NCBI GenBank assembly: GCA_034766995.1
Contig: CM068314.1
Location: 29,405,708-29,469,707 of the forward strand
Reading direction: 5' to 3'
Length of the DNA stretch: 64,000 nt
From: Acanthacorydalis orientalis
Lineage: Eukaryota > Arthropoda > Insecta > Megaloptera > Corydalidae
Both the position numbers and the translations under genes were made by a program. A model generated the notes under the pieces. That model did no database searches and was not told where the DNA came from. It saw only the letters and a list, made by a program, of their open reading frames with translations. Positions 24,759 to 36,333 of the stretch are shown here, piece after piece (the stretch's first letter is position 1; each line of letters opens with the position of its first letter).

Positions 24759-24946
24759 GAAGTGAAACTTCAAGCGCAATATCTCTGCGCGCATATCTCT
24801 CCACTCTTTCTCTCTCTCGCACTCATGCAGTCATCCAGTCATATTCGCTCCAACTCTCTCGTTCGCGGCTATGTTCATGGTAACGGTTTTCATGACACGC
24901 CTTATGATTTTACCCCTCGCTAATGCGCCCATAGAAGTTTCACTTC
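24759..24946. repeat. 188-bp segment bounded by a 13-bp inverted repeat (MITE-like)
   Basis: GAAGTGAAACTTC at 24759-24771 is the exact reverse complement of GAAGTTTCACTTC at 24934-24946. Each 13-mer is also internally palindromic (GAAGT/ACTTC). The enclosed DNA is much less AT-rich than the surroundings, has CT-rich runs and CpG, and lacks an open frame. No target duplication is obvious. It may be a short non-autonomous element or a regulatory block with paired protein-binding palindromes. Confidence 0.5.
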
Positions 24947-25087
24947 AAAAATCGAACGAGAATTTTGCAATCACTGGATTTTTTAGTACATTAATGCGTA
25001 TAACAAAAATAACAATATAATTTCGATAACAATACTATATCAGCAATTCATTACATCTCCAGATTACATGCTCAGAAAATGAACATA

Positions 25088-26318
25088 TTAGGTCAGTGCA
25101 AAAATAATTGCGGTTTTTACGTATCGAATATAAAAACGCATATATCGGTTGAAAATTATATTTACTAATCAAAATAAAGACCATTGGTCTGAACACATTT
25201 CTCCCAGTGGGAAACAAGTTTGTTTATTCCTACAAAATAGAATTCTGGAGTCCTGGAATTAATGAATTCATCGAAGGCGCTTTGAGCTAATGCTCGATCA
25301 TTGAAAATCTTCTCTCGTAGGAAATTACTCAAATGTTTTAAAAAAATGATAATCTGTCGGAGAATCCGGAAGTCGGAAGAATCAGGTGGCTGAAGTAAGG
25401 ATTCATAAACCAGTTCATTTAATTTTTTTAAGTCATTTGTAAGTCGTGTGGTCGGGCGTTGTCATGAAGAAGATTTGGTCCTCTTCGAATGCTGGTTCTA
25501 AGCGACGCAACTTCACATGCATTTTTTCAATTTCCTGACAATATTTTTCTGCTGTTCTTGTTTCACCAGAATTTAAGAAGTTGTAGTGAATGATTCCACT
25601 TGCCGACCATCAAACAGTGACCATAATCTTTTTTCATGAAGCTTCTTAGCGACATGTTTTGGTACTTCTCCTCGATCTAGCCACTGTGATGAACGTTTCT
25701 GATTATCGTAAACAATCCCATTTTCATCACATATGACAATGCGATCAATCATCTTGATATTCGTTTAGTTCATACGGCACCCATTTATCCAGCTTTTTTG
25801 TTTTTCCAATTAGGTTCAAATATCGAATAACTGTTGAATGATCAACATTGAATTCTTCTACCATCTCTCGACTTGTTTTACGTGGATCCGCTTCAATAAT
25901 GGTTCTTAAATCATTATTGTCTACAGCTGAAGGACATCCACGATCCTTCTCATCATCAAATCTTTCGTTTACATTACAAAATTCTTGGAACCAGTATTGA
26001 GCTGTACGTTCACTAATTAACTCTTCACCAAAAACTAAATTTATATTTCGAGCAGTTTCTGTTGCTTTACGTCTCAATTTAAAATCATACAACAAAATCG
26101 AGCGAATTTGCTTTTTTCCATGATTTATTTAAGAGCTTGTATCCAAAAATACTAAAGAATGAAAACAATGGACATAAACTGAAATCAGTAGTGCTAACTG
26201 CATTGTTTACAATGATATATCATATGACTATAATAAAAGATAAAATAGAAAATAAACTAGAAAACTCTTCGCCGAACTTAAAATGATAAAAACCGCAATT
26301 ATTTTCGCACCAACCTAA
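25088..26318 (-). mobile_element. Near full-length mariner element
   Basis: Terminal inverted repeats of about 32 bp: left TTAGGTCAGTGCAAAAATAA, right in reverse complement TTAGGTTGGTGCGAAAATAA, both continuing TTGCGGTTTTTA. TA duplications at 25086-25087 and 26319-26320. Length 1231 bp, slightly under the ~1.3 kb of complete mariners. It carries a broken transposase on the minus strand. The interior is the most GC-balanced and complete of the DNA transposons here, yet several frame lesions show it is inactive. Confidence 0.9.
25165..26121 (-). pseudogene. Mariner transposase pseudogene
   Basis: The start ATG is at 26121. A frameshift follows within about ten codons, then a long open stretch (26095-25745) carries the DNA-binding half: RKATETARNINLVF, SERTAQYWFQEF, VDHSTVIRYLNLIGK and KKLDKWVPYELNE. 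A deletion of about 20 codons comes next. The catalytic half is recognisable only across frames: IVICDENG (first Asp), LLHDNARPH (second Asp) and PTDYHFF (after the third Asp region). The C-terminus FINSRTPEFY...INKLVSHW...GLYFD ends at a stop at 25165. Several stops and shifts separate these blocks, so no active enzyme is expected. About 318 codons against about 345 in intact relatives. Confidence 0.88.
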
Positions 26319-26320
26319 TA

Positions 26321-27756
26321 AATATACCAGCATCAATTATTGAAAATTTTGGTTAAGAAAATGTTGATGTCTATAAAGTATTAAATGATATGTAAAAATA
26401 AGTTATGTAATGCCAAACTGTAATTGTGAAGTTTGTGTAAGAATTTTTGTCTTTTTACTTTTGTAAATATTCATCCTTTAAACAACAATATTATTTTCCT
26501 TTTATATACCTAAAACTAAAGAATACGAAATCTTTAATTTATAATAGATATGTTAGCAATATATTAACAATAAATGTAACAAATTAATATTCTTTGAAAT
26601 TTCAGTGTATATTAATGCATATTTTCTTTGGAATATTACATTTCAAACTTACATTTCATATTTTATTACGATTTATTATAAATTAATTCAAGTTAAATTC
26701 ATATTAAATAAATTTTAAATGTATATAAAATCTAGTTGTGTGTAATTTTTCTTTTTCATTATTATATATTTCATTAATATATTTTAATTTTATGACAGTA
26801 ATTTATTTAATTAACTAATTATATTAATTATCTAATTATAATTAACTAATTATATTTCGCATTCGAGCAAATGGAGTTTTTAAAAATAAAATAGTTTCAA
26901 TTAAATTTAATAAGTATTATAAAATATATGATCGAATCAATTACTCGGTTTAATCGGCGTCCTTTTATTAAACTGTTAACAGATTTACCATCAAGCTACT
27001 TTTTAATTGTGATGAAATTAAGATCTTTATGTGATTAAATCAGGTTAAGTTATTCATTTTCGAATATCTTAAAATAAATATATAACGTAACTAATAAAAT
27101 AATGATGAGTTTGTATAAAAAAAAATGTAGTAGGTAATTTTATTTACATATTTCGATTCCGATTACATTTCTAAGCCGTATTGTATTGTAAGTGTTTGTG
27201 ATTGTCAGTTGGTCAAAATTAATAAATGTATGTATAAAATTATAAGAACCAGTGATGTTCTAAAACCAGATCTTGTATAGAAAATAATATAGTTTAACTG
27301 CCGTCAAAATTTTCTACATCCCATTTTCTCTACGTGTTCTTTTAAATGATTCAACGCACGCAATGTTGTGGGAAATCGTAATAAAAAATATTTAGTAACA
27401 TTTTTAAATTAATATACATATATACGACTAATATAAGTTTATTAATAACCTACTTTAACATACACATTTGTATTGTAAACAGAACCAGATGTGAACAATA
27501 ATCAAGAAGTGTAACTGATATACTGAACTTGGAGATTTCACAAAAGATATTTATTATGTATGCATATAATGAAGTGTAGAAGCATCCCATTCATTTAATT
27601 CACTTTAATTATAAATTAAATTTTTATATATGTGTCTAAATTATCATTAACAATCAACGTACATGTAATGTCGGGTTTAAACGTTTGTATGAATGTTGGC
27701 TAAATGTATTTTTACAATTAGATATTTTTTTTATATATTTTTCATATATACATATT

Positions 27757-27804
<48 letters not shown>

Positions 27805-28289
27805 ACTTTAATTAAATCATTAATGTTTGCTGTAAAATTTTTTTTTAAACAAAGCTTGTAAATTTTGTACACTGATTATATTTTGTTTAGCATTTCCCTT
27901 TTGTGTTTTTTAATTTATTACACTTTTTTTATTTATTTAATAATATAATGATATTTCTTAAAATGGATTGTAATGTAGTTTGAGTCTTGAAAAATAATTA
28001 TTTATATTTATTATTATAATAAAATATTCTTAATTAAACTTTAGTTTGCATTTGAATTACTGTATATTATATAAAATTTTAATTTGCTCCACACAAGTTA
28101 ACATATCGTAAATTCGAGTAAACAATTGTGCTCGTGAAACAAATGTTATATTTTGATAATATTACATTATGGTTAAGGTTTGTTATGTAAATGAACATTT
28201 TTATAAGTTAATAAATTAGTTGTACAATCAGCTATTGTTGAATTTTAAACGCTTTTAAAGCGTTATTTTATTTAAATGTTTTAGATATG
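26321..28289. other. AT-rich non-coding background
   Basis: Holds a 16-bp direct repeat (ATTAACTAATTATATT twice, 26810-26858) and one AT array. No gene seen. Confidence 0.5.
27761..27800. repeat. (AT)n microsatellite
   Basis: 40-bp AT run. Confidence 0.96.
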
Positions 28290-28868
28290 CACCTAACCCT
28301 CGATTTACATGGTAGATCAGTTCCACAAAAGTACCGTATAAATCGAAATCGTGCTATTCGAGTTCACATCTCATATTAAAAATAAGAGATGGGTTTTACA
28401 AATCTGTAATGAAATAGTATTATTTATTTTTAATAAAACTAGAGAATATATTTTACACATTAATCCGAAAAGCATTAGAAACAAATTCTGTATCATTTTA
28501 ACTTGTTAACTTTCTCTTCACTTCTCTTCTATTCACATCTTCACTTTTCTAATTCATTTTTCAAATATATTACATTTTACTCCAGTTTAGAAGAAAAAAA
28601 TACGAAGTTGAGAGTTTCTGTTGTCGTTAGGATGCAAGGAAGCAAGAAACTATAGTGGTGTATGTGCTTATTATTTGGCACAGCAATGTAAATGGAAAGC
28701 TTTTTTAAATGCGCGCGAAAACGTTTTAAAACTATTATTTTTTTTTGCAATTCTGTGACCGTGTTAAACTGAAATAGTGCTTTATAAATGCAAGTTTTTC
28801 CGCATTCCTTCAACCGTGTTAAACCGAAACCGTGGAATCCGAGTACTACGTAAATCGGGGATTAGGTG
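28290..28868. mobile_element. Pogo/Tigger-like non-autonomous element
   Basis: The left end CACCTAACCCTCGATTTACA matches the reverse complement of the right end (CACCTAATCCCCGATTTACG) with three differences in 20, and similarity continues through a GTTCCAC/ATTCCAC block. Three same-orientation subterminal repeats of about 22 bp occur: ACCGTATAAATCGAAATCG at 28333, ACCGTGTTAAACTGAAATAG at 28758 and ACCGTGTTAAACCGAAACCG at 28813. TA follows the right end; the left flank has TATG, so the TA duplication is imperfect. The style of ends resembles Tigger/pogo elements. The 579-bp interior has no transposase. Confidence 0.65.
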
Positions 28869-28887
28869 TATTTTATTTTATTTATTA

Positions 28888-28940
28888 GAAGGATATATTT
28901 CTCAATATATCCTTCAACATATCCACTCAATATATCCACA
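28888..28940. repeat. Perfect 10-bp hairpin plus short direct repeats
   Basis: GAAGGATATA (28888) and TATATCCTTC (28906) form a perfect stem with an 8-nt loop. The right arm is followed by two more variants of CAAYATATCC. It lies 20 bp outside the Tigger-like right end. Confidence 0.75.
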
Positions 28941-29499
28941 ACAGTATGCATTTTTACAAATAAAAAGAGTCGTTTGATTATTTTTTTTGCATAACATATG
29001 TATAAAAAACTCAGGTTATAATTTCATAGACTATATAATCTTCCTTAGTACTATTTTAAAGCTTGATGAAGAGGTGAGGCATTGTCTATATTTGTTTTGT
29101 ATACTTAATTTTACAAGCTTTAAAATTTTTTTTACTATTCGAATTTATTTACTGTCCTCGCTTCGTTATCATGACAGGCTTTTTTAATTTACCTCATAAT
29201 TGATTTATGAAATTTATATTATTTGAATCTTTTTTTAATAATTATTGCGATGACACTTTTTTACACTTTGTTCTTTATCCTATACATAATGGTTTTATAT
29301 AATATTTAAATAACTATTCGATATTAAATTTATATAAAAGCATTAATTTATTTTCGTTATAATAAAATAATTATTTCTGAATAGAAAATAACAAAATATG
29401 TAAATTGTGCAAACAGTAGAGGTTTTCAATTTGATGATTTTTAGACAATCGTAAAAGTCGGTCTTAAACGATTTTATATCATTTTCTGATAACAAATAC

Positions 29500-30240
29500 A
29501 CACTCATTCGTTCAAAACGTAAATGTGGAAAGATACAAACACATGCGAGCGCACACCTTTTTTTCAAACGGATCGTAACGAGAAAATAATCACAGCATTC
29601 CATCAAATTAAAACAGCAAGCTGTACGACCGATAGATATGAAAATAAAAATAAATCCATATAATAAGTGAGCATACGTAACTATGAAAAATGTATTAAAT
29701 GCAACAACGCACGTCAGAAAAAATCTGATTTTTATAATATTATAAACTAGAATGCGTTTCTCAGAGCCAACGAGAACACATTAAGAGTTTACATCTATCC
29801 GAAATATAAATAATTCGCAGTAGACAAAAACAGAAATAGATCGTATCGTTTCGATACGTATATATATTACTGTTTTAATGACACACGATTTGTATGCGTT
29901 TGATGTAATGTTTTTCTTGCATGGAATCGTTGCTTGCATAACTAAACTGACAAAGCCGACCGTCAACTTTTTGTCACTTGTATTGTCAGAACGGGAGCCA
30001 CTCCGATTCAAGTCTGTTCACGTCAGATACTTGAATGTATAATCGAACCGGGATGCTGCAGTGGTCTTCGACGCTCAACATTTATTTATATGCACTGTAT
30101 TTTATAATATTTATTATTTCAAATGCATACCGATTAGTATCGGTCGTTTTTCGATAACGATCGGATAGAGAAAATAATTCGCCGAAGAGATTTTCTTGCA
30201 GATCTCATTCTAGATTACAGTACTTTATCATTTCATATGT
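29500..30240. other. Mildly GC-elevated region
   Basis: Less AT-rich than its flanks with scattered CpG. It includes the hairpin ACCGAT-TAGT-ATCGGT at 30129-30144. Open frames of 76-87 codons on the minus strand have no recognisable domains. Confidence 0.3.
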
Positions 30241-31192
30241 GATGAATTCTCGGTATCGAGTGATATTTTTATAGATCCATTGTAAAGATCGAAACTGGAC
30301 ACTTGTAAGAGACAAAATGAAATGAAATAAAAGATGTGCGATTTATACAAGCTTAACATCGTTTCTACTATCGTATAGTAAATAAATATAATATTTACAT
30401 TCAATTTATTGTATATTAAGAATGTTTATTGGATGTACTTGCAGAGTTGGATTTACAAGAGATGCCGCCCTTAGACCGCGAATCAGATCCCATTTGAATG
30501 GTAATTTTGAGAACATTTCTACAGAAAAAAATTAATGATCACTAAAAAATTGTAAAATTTTCCATTCGTTCAATTTATTTAAAAAATGAAAATTATGAAG
30601 TCCTGTTATATAAATTTCAAAAACAAAATTTGAACTACAAAAATTTTTAGATTTAATTTTTCATTTCACATTTGTGATAATTGTAAATCGAAATTATGAT
30701 TGAAAATAAAATTTCTAGCTTTTCAAAATTGGTCGCCCATTAAAATTAGCCACCCGGGACTGTGGCACATGTTGCTCCTGTTTAAATCGTACGCTGTGTA
30801 CTTGTAATTGTCGAAGACATTAAGGTTTAACAACACTCATGATTTCCATAATAACATTTTATAATAATTATTTTTAAAATACACCGAAAACAACACATAA
30901 CTGTTAAAATATTATGTATTTTAAATATTCTACATATTAATTTTTAATGTCATTTTTAAATATTTAAAATTTAACATTAAAGAAGTATTTCTCTACACCT
31001 TCAGATTTCACACATCATCATCAGAAGTCCAGCGAAAAATCATGGAAAAAATAAAGTATTGAAATACTTAACTAAATAATAACACATTTGTATTTTTATA
31101 AATAAATTTTTACTCCTCATGAACCGCATAATTTAGTTCTGATCAAAATTTCCAATAATTGATTTTTAATTATTATTTATGGATATTTTGCA

Positions 31193-31216
31193 TCAATGTC
31201 GCAATTGCGACATTGA
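31193..31216. repeat. Perfect 24-bp palindrome
   Basis: TCAATGTCGCAAT and its mirror complement form a perfect 24-bp palindrome centred on GCAATTGC, with two CpG. Unlike the many AT palindromes here, it is of mixed composition. Confidence 0.9.
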
Positions 31217-31921
31217 CATCATTCTCAGAATGTTATATCATTCGTGAAATTGAATTTACCATACTGGTAAAAACTATAAAAATGATTTTAATTCATGTCA
31301 TGTACTTTAATTTGTTTTTGCTTGTTTGAATATTTTATATGTTATGTTTCGGTTGTACAAAATAATTTCATATTTCAAATTCAACAAATATACATAGCCA
31401 TTAAAATATATTTGTGGTTTCTCATACATTAATTTCTCATATTAAGTAGATAAGACTTTAAATAAGGACAAACAAAAAATGTATCCTTAGATGAGTTCTT
31501 GTTGTAGCATTTATTTTAATTAAATAAAAAAAACTTTTAACTTTTATTCTACATATTTAAACTATTTGTTAATATTAAATACCTCTCATTATTTTAATTT
31601 ATTGACTTTTATTATCTTCTTTATTTTCTGTGTAATTTCTATAGTTGTTAAAAACATGTACAATAAAAGTGCAGGTATAAATTTTCAAAAAATAGAATAT
31701 GTACTTAAATCTGACAATTTTTTTATTTAAAGTAGTATATTTAACGGTGCGAATACCAAAAAGAAGAAAAATCTTAAAAATGATAAAATATTAGAAATAA
31801 TTCTTTATATGAAAGAGGATCTTTCATAAAATTAAATTTCTTTTAATGATACCAATCTATAATTCGTTTTGTAAGTTTTTTTTGATTATTTTAATCAGTT
31901 AATTTTATGTAATTTCTTGCA

Positions 31922-32034
31922 ATATATATATATATATATATATATTCGGAATAATATATTATATATATAATAATTATAATATTATATTATATCGGAATTT
32001 ATATATATATATATATATATATAAATTCCGATAT
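31922..32034. repeat. AT array with a perfect 46-bp palindrome
   Basis: 31922-31945 is an AT run. 31989-32034 is a perfect palindrome with arms ATATCGGAATTT... around an (AT)n core. A related TTCGGAAT stretch lies at 31946. Confidence 0.9.
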
Positions 32035-32528
32035 GACAATTTCAGATATTACTGATCAGTCTCAATCATTATTTATTCGATTTACTTTATTTGATATTTT
32101 AATTTTTAAGATAATAAAAAGTTTTGTTAAATGTAACTGTGCTAAAAGCTATAGTTTAAACAAATGATACTTCGTTTATAGTTTTATTCTATATGTTTTT
32201 GTATAGTGGTTTTATATTCAGATCCTAAAAGTCTTAAATATGATGTTGAAGAGATTTAAGAATTCGAAAAGAGGATCAATGAGAACAATATAAATGGAGT
32301 ATTTGAAATAAAATTCTTCAATATAATATGCATTTATGTACACATACCTATAATGTAATAACACTTGATTCTTTTACTTCAAAACTTCATTTTTCCATCA
32401 TTTAATTCAAAGCTCTTCTATAATTGTTATTAGAAGTGTTATTTTTGCAAATTTTTAATTATTTTAAAACGTAATCTGTAAATTTAGGACACAACCATAT
32501 TAAACAATAACTTGCATACCAAAAATAG

Positions 32529-32529
<1 letters not shown>

Positions 32530-32567
<38 letters not shown>
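32530..32567. repeat. (AT)n microsatellite
   Basis: 38-bp AT run. Confidence 0.96.
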
Positions 32568-32570
<3 letters not shown>

Positions 32571-32739
32571 TATAAATATGTATATAGTTTTGTATGTTTG
32601 CATTGATCTGTACAAATGTGCATGAATGTGTATAGCGTTTATTTGCGTTTATGTGTTTGTATATTCGTATAGCTATGTGTGTGTGTGTGTATATGAATGT
32701 GTTATCTTCGAATGCAATGTGCAATGGTGTCTTCAGCAT

Positions 32740-32980
32740 TCATTCGCATGAAACGTGCTTAGCATATGCATGTAACAAACAAACAAACAAACGGAACATG
32801 CGAATCGCGAGACCCCACCTCCGTTGCCCGCGATTGGTTCATTTCGCATCATTGCGTCCGTATTCAAAGTCACAAGTAACGATTGGCTCTGTACTATTGA
32901 AAAATTGAACTTTAATATCAGAATTATATACACGCACCGCGTGCACGTCACGTCGCTGCTGCATTCTTCTCAATTTAATC
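32740..32980 (-). promoter_or_regulatory. GC-elevated segment with paired CCAAT motifs
   Basis: Two ATTGG motifs (CGCGATTGGTTC near 32830 and AACGATTGGCTC near 32879) are minus-strand CCAAT boxes about 48 bp apart, in about 240 bp of CpG-containing DNA. An (ACAA)n stretch lies at 32775. Paired CCAAT boxes are usual in metazoan promoters, but no transcript start or exon can be identified. Confidence 0.3.
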
Positions 32981-33040
32981 GTTTTGTTTAGTCATCGAGA
33001 AATTCTAATAGTTCTTATATTGAATTATATACATACATAC

Positions 33041-33042
<2 letters not shown>

Positions 33043-33103
<61 letters not shown>
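33043..33103. repeat. (AT)n microsatellite
   Basis: 61-bp AT run. Confidence 0.97.
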
Positions 33104-33106
<3 letters not shown>

Positions 33107-33612
33107 TGATCTATAAAAAAATCTCTTAATCAAATATAAAATAACCACGGATTAAATTGAAACTATATTTTATAAAGAAAGATGTTTTTTTCTAAATCCA
33201 GCTTCCTTATTTGTGATACATAATTGATACCAATTAGATGAATGATGACAAAAACATTTAAGGTGCATACTTCGTATTAATTTGAGCAAATCCGAATACA
33301 ACAATTAAAATAAACTTTAAAATTTTTTCGTTTATATTAAAATATATAGTTAAAATATATTAACTAATTTTATAAAAGAATTCTGTTACTCATCATAAAT
33401 AGAATAAGATAAAAATTATCATAATACATGATCGAAGACGGGAAAACTAATAATACTCATTTTTTATATAAAAATTTATAACGAAAGAAACTGTAAAAAA
33501 CGTTATAATAAAACACAATTGTTGACATTTTAATAACAAGTATTTATTTTTATTTCAAATAGCTATATATTCCTTATTATTAGAAATTGAGCTGCATAAA
33601 CACACATCCCCG

Positions 33613-33646
33613 TATATATATATATATATATAAATGTGTGTGTGTG
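33613..33646. repeat. (AT)n(GT)n microsatellite
   Basis: 20-bp AT run then GT run. Confidence 0.93.
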
Positions 33647-34004
33647 CGTGTTACGTTATATTGATACGAATGTGTGGTGTATTTTTATCATGTTTTCCCC
33701 TGTCATGTCAAAAAAGAAGCATTGCAGAATAAAAAGTAGTGTGAATTAACACTGATTCATTGGTAACCAGTTTGGTTTTCTACTAAACCATAATTGTCTT
33801 TATTGTCTCTATAACCTTTGAAATTATTCGACCGTCGTATAGATTTACTTAATATGAATTGCTGATGATAAACAACAGGAACATGGTATCTGTAGCAAAT
33901 GAATAATATCAAATTCTATAATAGTTTTCATGCCCGTATAATATTTCCAGGCCCGGACTTGTACAAACATCTACGAGTATTTAACAGGGAAATATCCGAA
34001 ATAA

Positions 34005-34005
34005 G

Positions 34006-34038
<33 letters not shown>

Positions 34039-34046
34039 TATATAAG

Positions 34047-34087
<41 letters not shown>

Positions 34088-34121
34088 CTATATATATATA
34101 TATATATATTTATATATAAAC

Positions 34122-34159
<38 letters not shown>

Positions 34160-34190
34160 ATATAAATAAATATAAATATATGTGTGTGTA
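34005..34190. repeat. Higher-order AT array
   Basis: Several AT runs separated by the repeated spacer ATAAGCTATA (about 34003, 34043, 34083), showing segmental duplication inside the array, ending in a short GT run. Confidence 0.9.
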
Positions 34191-34260
34191 AACTAGGGGG
34201 CTTCGCCCACTACTCGCTGCTCTTATTAACCTCTGGGCTTGCTGCGCTCGCCCACTTGTT
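34191..34260. other. 70-bp GC-rich insert of unknown origin
   Basis: CTAGGGGGCTTCGCCCAC (34193-34210) contains the hairpin GGGC-TTC-GCCC, and a second GGGCTT...CGCCCAC motif lies at 34235-34255. It starts directly at the end of an AT/GT array. On the minus strand it reads hairpin, CCCCCTAG, T, which resembles a Helitron 3' terminus (hairpin then CTRR before T). The partner 5' end was not identified, so this stays a suggestion. Confidence 0.4.
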
Positions 34261-34364
34261 AATTATAAGCATGTACATGCAATCGAATGAAACAATAAAC
34301 ATATTTGGGTATCATTGAAGCCACTTCTCAAATTAATAAGTCGACGACGTAGATTTATACATTT

Positions 34365-34365
34365 G

Positions 34366-34429
<64 letters not shown>
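34365..34429. repeat. (AT)n microsatellite
   Basis: Two AT runs joined by ATTTATGT. Confidence 0.95.
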
Positions 34430-34430
<1 letters not shown>

Positions 34431-34825
34431 TCAATATATATGGTAGTATGTCTATATAAACTTACTTGTATATATAGATTATTTCAATGTGTTATTTTAT
34501 ATATGAGATAAAAATATTTGAGTACCATAGATATCTCGGTGTCATAAATAAGAAAGTAGACGTTATCGAAAATTCTTTGTGGAAAATTTTGATTATATAT
34601 ATATATGTACATATATACATTTTATATTTTTGATAATGTACTGATAGGGACAGTCTTTTGAATTTTTTCAATTTAAACAAAACTCATTATTTTCTACAAC
34701 GTTCAAAAATATTTTTTCTGACATTCTTCACCAATTATATTTATCAATATATCGATGACTTTTAATCATACTTGACTATATTTCATAAATTAATTTTCCT
34801 ACCTCTTCACAAACTAAAAATTTTT

Positions 34826-35020
34826 TTCTAATCAAAAATTTTTAATAAATGATTTTTGATCGTTTTTGATTATCGTTTATGCGCATTTCGTTGGAGAATT
34901 CGTTATTTTCAGAACGCTACAGAGAAGTATAAATATAGATATAAAAATCTAAATAAACAGATTTTTTCTCCACTTTTAGTAGCATTCTAAGTATGGTGCC
35001 ATATTGCTGTCTAAATGAAC
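34826..35020. mobile_element. MITE-like inverted-repeat family, copy 1
   Basis: The left part (ATCAAAAATTTTTAATAAATG, then a GATTTTTGAT...GCGCATTTCG block) matches both arms of the element at 58461-58655. Interior and right part also match: a GATTTTTT segment followed by TTAGTAGCATTCTAAGTATGGTGCC parallels TTAGTCCTCTGAATGTGATGGC in the other copy. Arms are more decayed here. No coding capacity. The transposon superfamily is unknown. Confidence 0.55.
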
Positions 35021-36309
35021 TTCAGCAAAGATCAAAAGATATCAGAAATTGTTTGTGGAATCTGAAGAAAATGTGTTATAGTGAATTTAGCCACAATACC
35101 ATATCTAAACTGTAATACAGAAATCAATTTCATGTTTTAAACCTTGTAAAAAATAATATCTAAAATGTGTTAAACACAGTATTGGTTTATTATTTTGAAA
35201 TAAGAATACTTTTGCTTTCATATCTAACATTAAAAATAAACCATAAGTAATATTTAAAATCCATTTAATATTATTTAGTGCAATAAACACTTCTTGAAAC
35301 TGATTTTATTGTATAAAATTAAAATAAATAATCTACACATTCGAGAAATTTTATAAATACAATAAATAGTTGCATTAACAAACATTTTTATCAGTTCCAT
35401 TTCACTTTTAAATCAATTAATATTTTCTTTAAACAATAAATATAGCACAACCATATATAGAAAAAATTCAGCACCAATAAAACATAATTTGATACATTTA
35501 GTTTCTTCCTACGTCAAGTTTCTAATGACGTCTCTGTACAACGTATGTCTGTAGTATTTTTTACGATCTTCTATTTTATTTATTATCATTGATAGTATTA
35601 AAAAATTTAATCCAACCCTGTTTACGACAACGTAACCATTTTTGGTTGCTGTAAGTAGTCACTATAAAACGTGTTTTTTTTTGTTATGTATCTGACTAAA
35701 AATGGTCTTACAAGATGCTGTTTCCTTTAGTTAGAGTGTACATAATATTTATATAATTTTCTATATCAGCTAGAGTTCATTTGACTCATAAATACATCTA
35801 AGAATAAACATGTTCGCTACGAGATTAAAAATGTGTTTATAGTAAATCAATCAATTATTTATTATAAATTATTGTATCATGCACTGATGCTACGTTATCT
35901 ATATACTAAATACAAAAAGAATGATGGAAATTTATGTACCTGGTTTTTAATATAATTTGAAAGTAGATTCAATTAAAATCTATCATATATAAATACACTT
36001 TATATGAATCTGTGCTTTTTTCAATTTAACTATTTTGCAACGTTATCAAGTTATAAATTACTAACGTTTGTAAAATATTATGAACCTTTTCAGTAAAGAT
36101 AAATAACTAACTTTAATTTGAATCATTACACTAGTGGTTATTAGTGAAACAATTAAAGCAATCATTTATATACATATAGATAGAAAGAGAGAGAGAGAAG
36201 TAAACTTTATTGAATGTTTGTGAAACACTAGTAATAAGTTCGAAATACAACAATATGTCTCTGAATATCGATTAAGAATCGCAGCTGTAAATAATTAACT
36301 ATTAATGTG

Positions 36310-36333
36310 TATATATATATATATATATATATA
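36310..36333. repeat. (AT)n microsatellite
   Basis: 24-bp AT run. Confidence 0.93.

Larger units (their letters stand above)
28941..34190. other. AT-rich background with islands and palindromes
   Basis: No gene. Listed separately: the GC-elevated patch at 29500-30240, palindromes at 31193 and 31989, the paired-CCAAT segment at 32740, and AT arrays. Confidence 0.5.

Noticed and set aside
29343..30011. 76- and 87-codon minus frames
   Set aside because: No motif, atypical of a gene, length expected by chance in a region of mixed composition.
30020..30060. Minus-strand CCCGGTTCGATT resembling a tRNA T-arm
   Set aside because: No paired stem and no cloverleaf.
16790..30060. GCATCCCGGT shared between 16788 and the minus strand at 30050
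   Set aside because: A 10-bp match with only a loosely aligned TACATTC afterwards is expected by chance in 128 kb of double-stranded search space.
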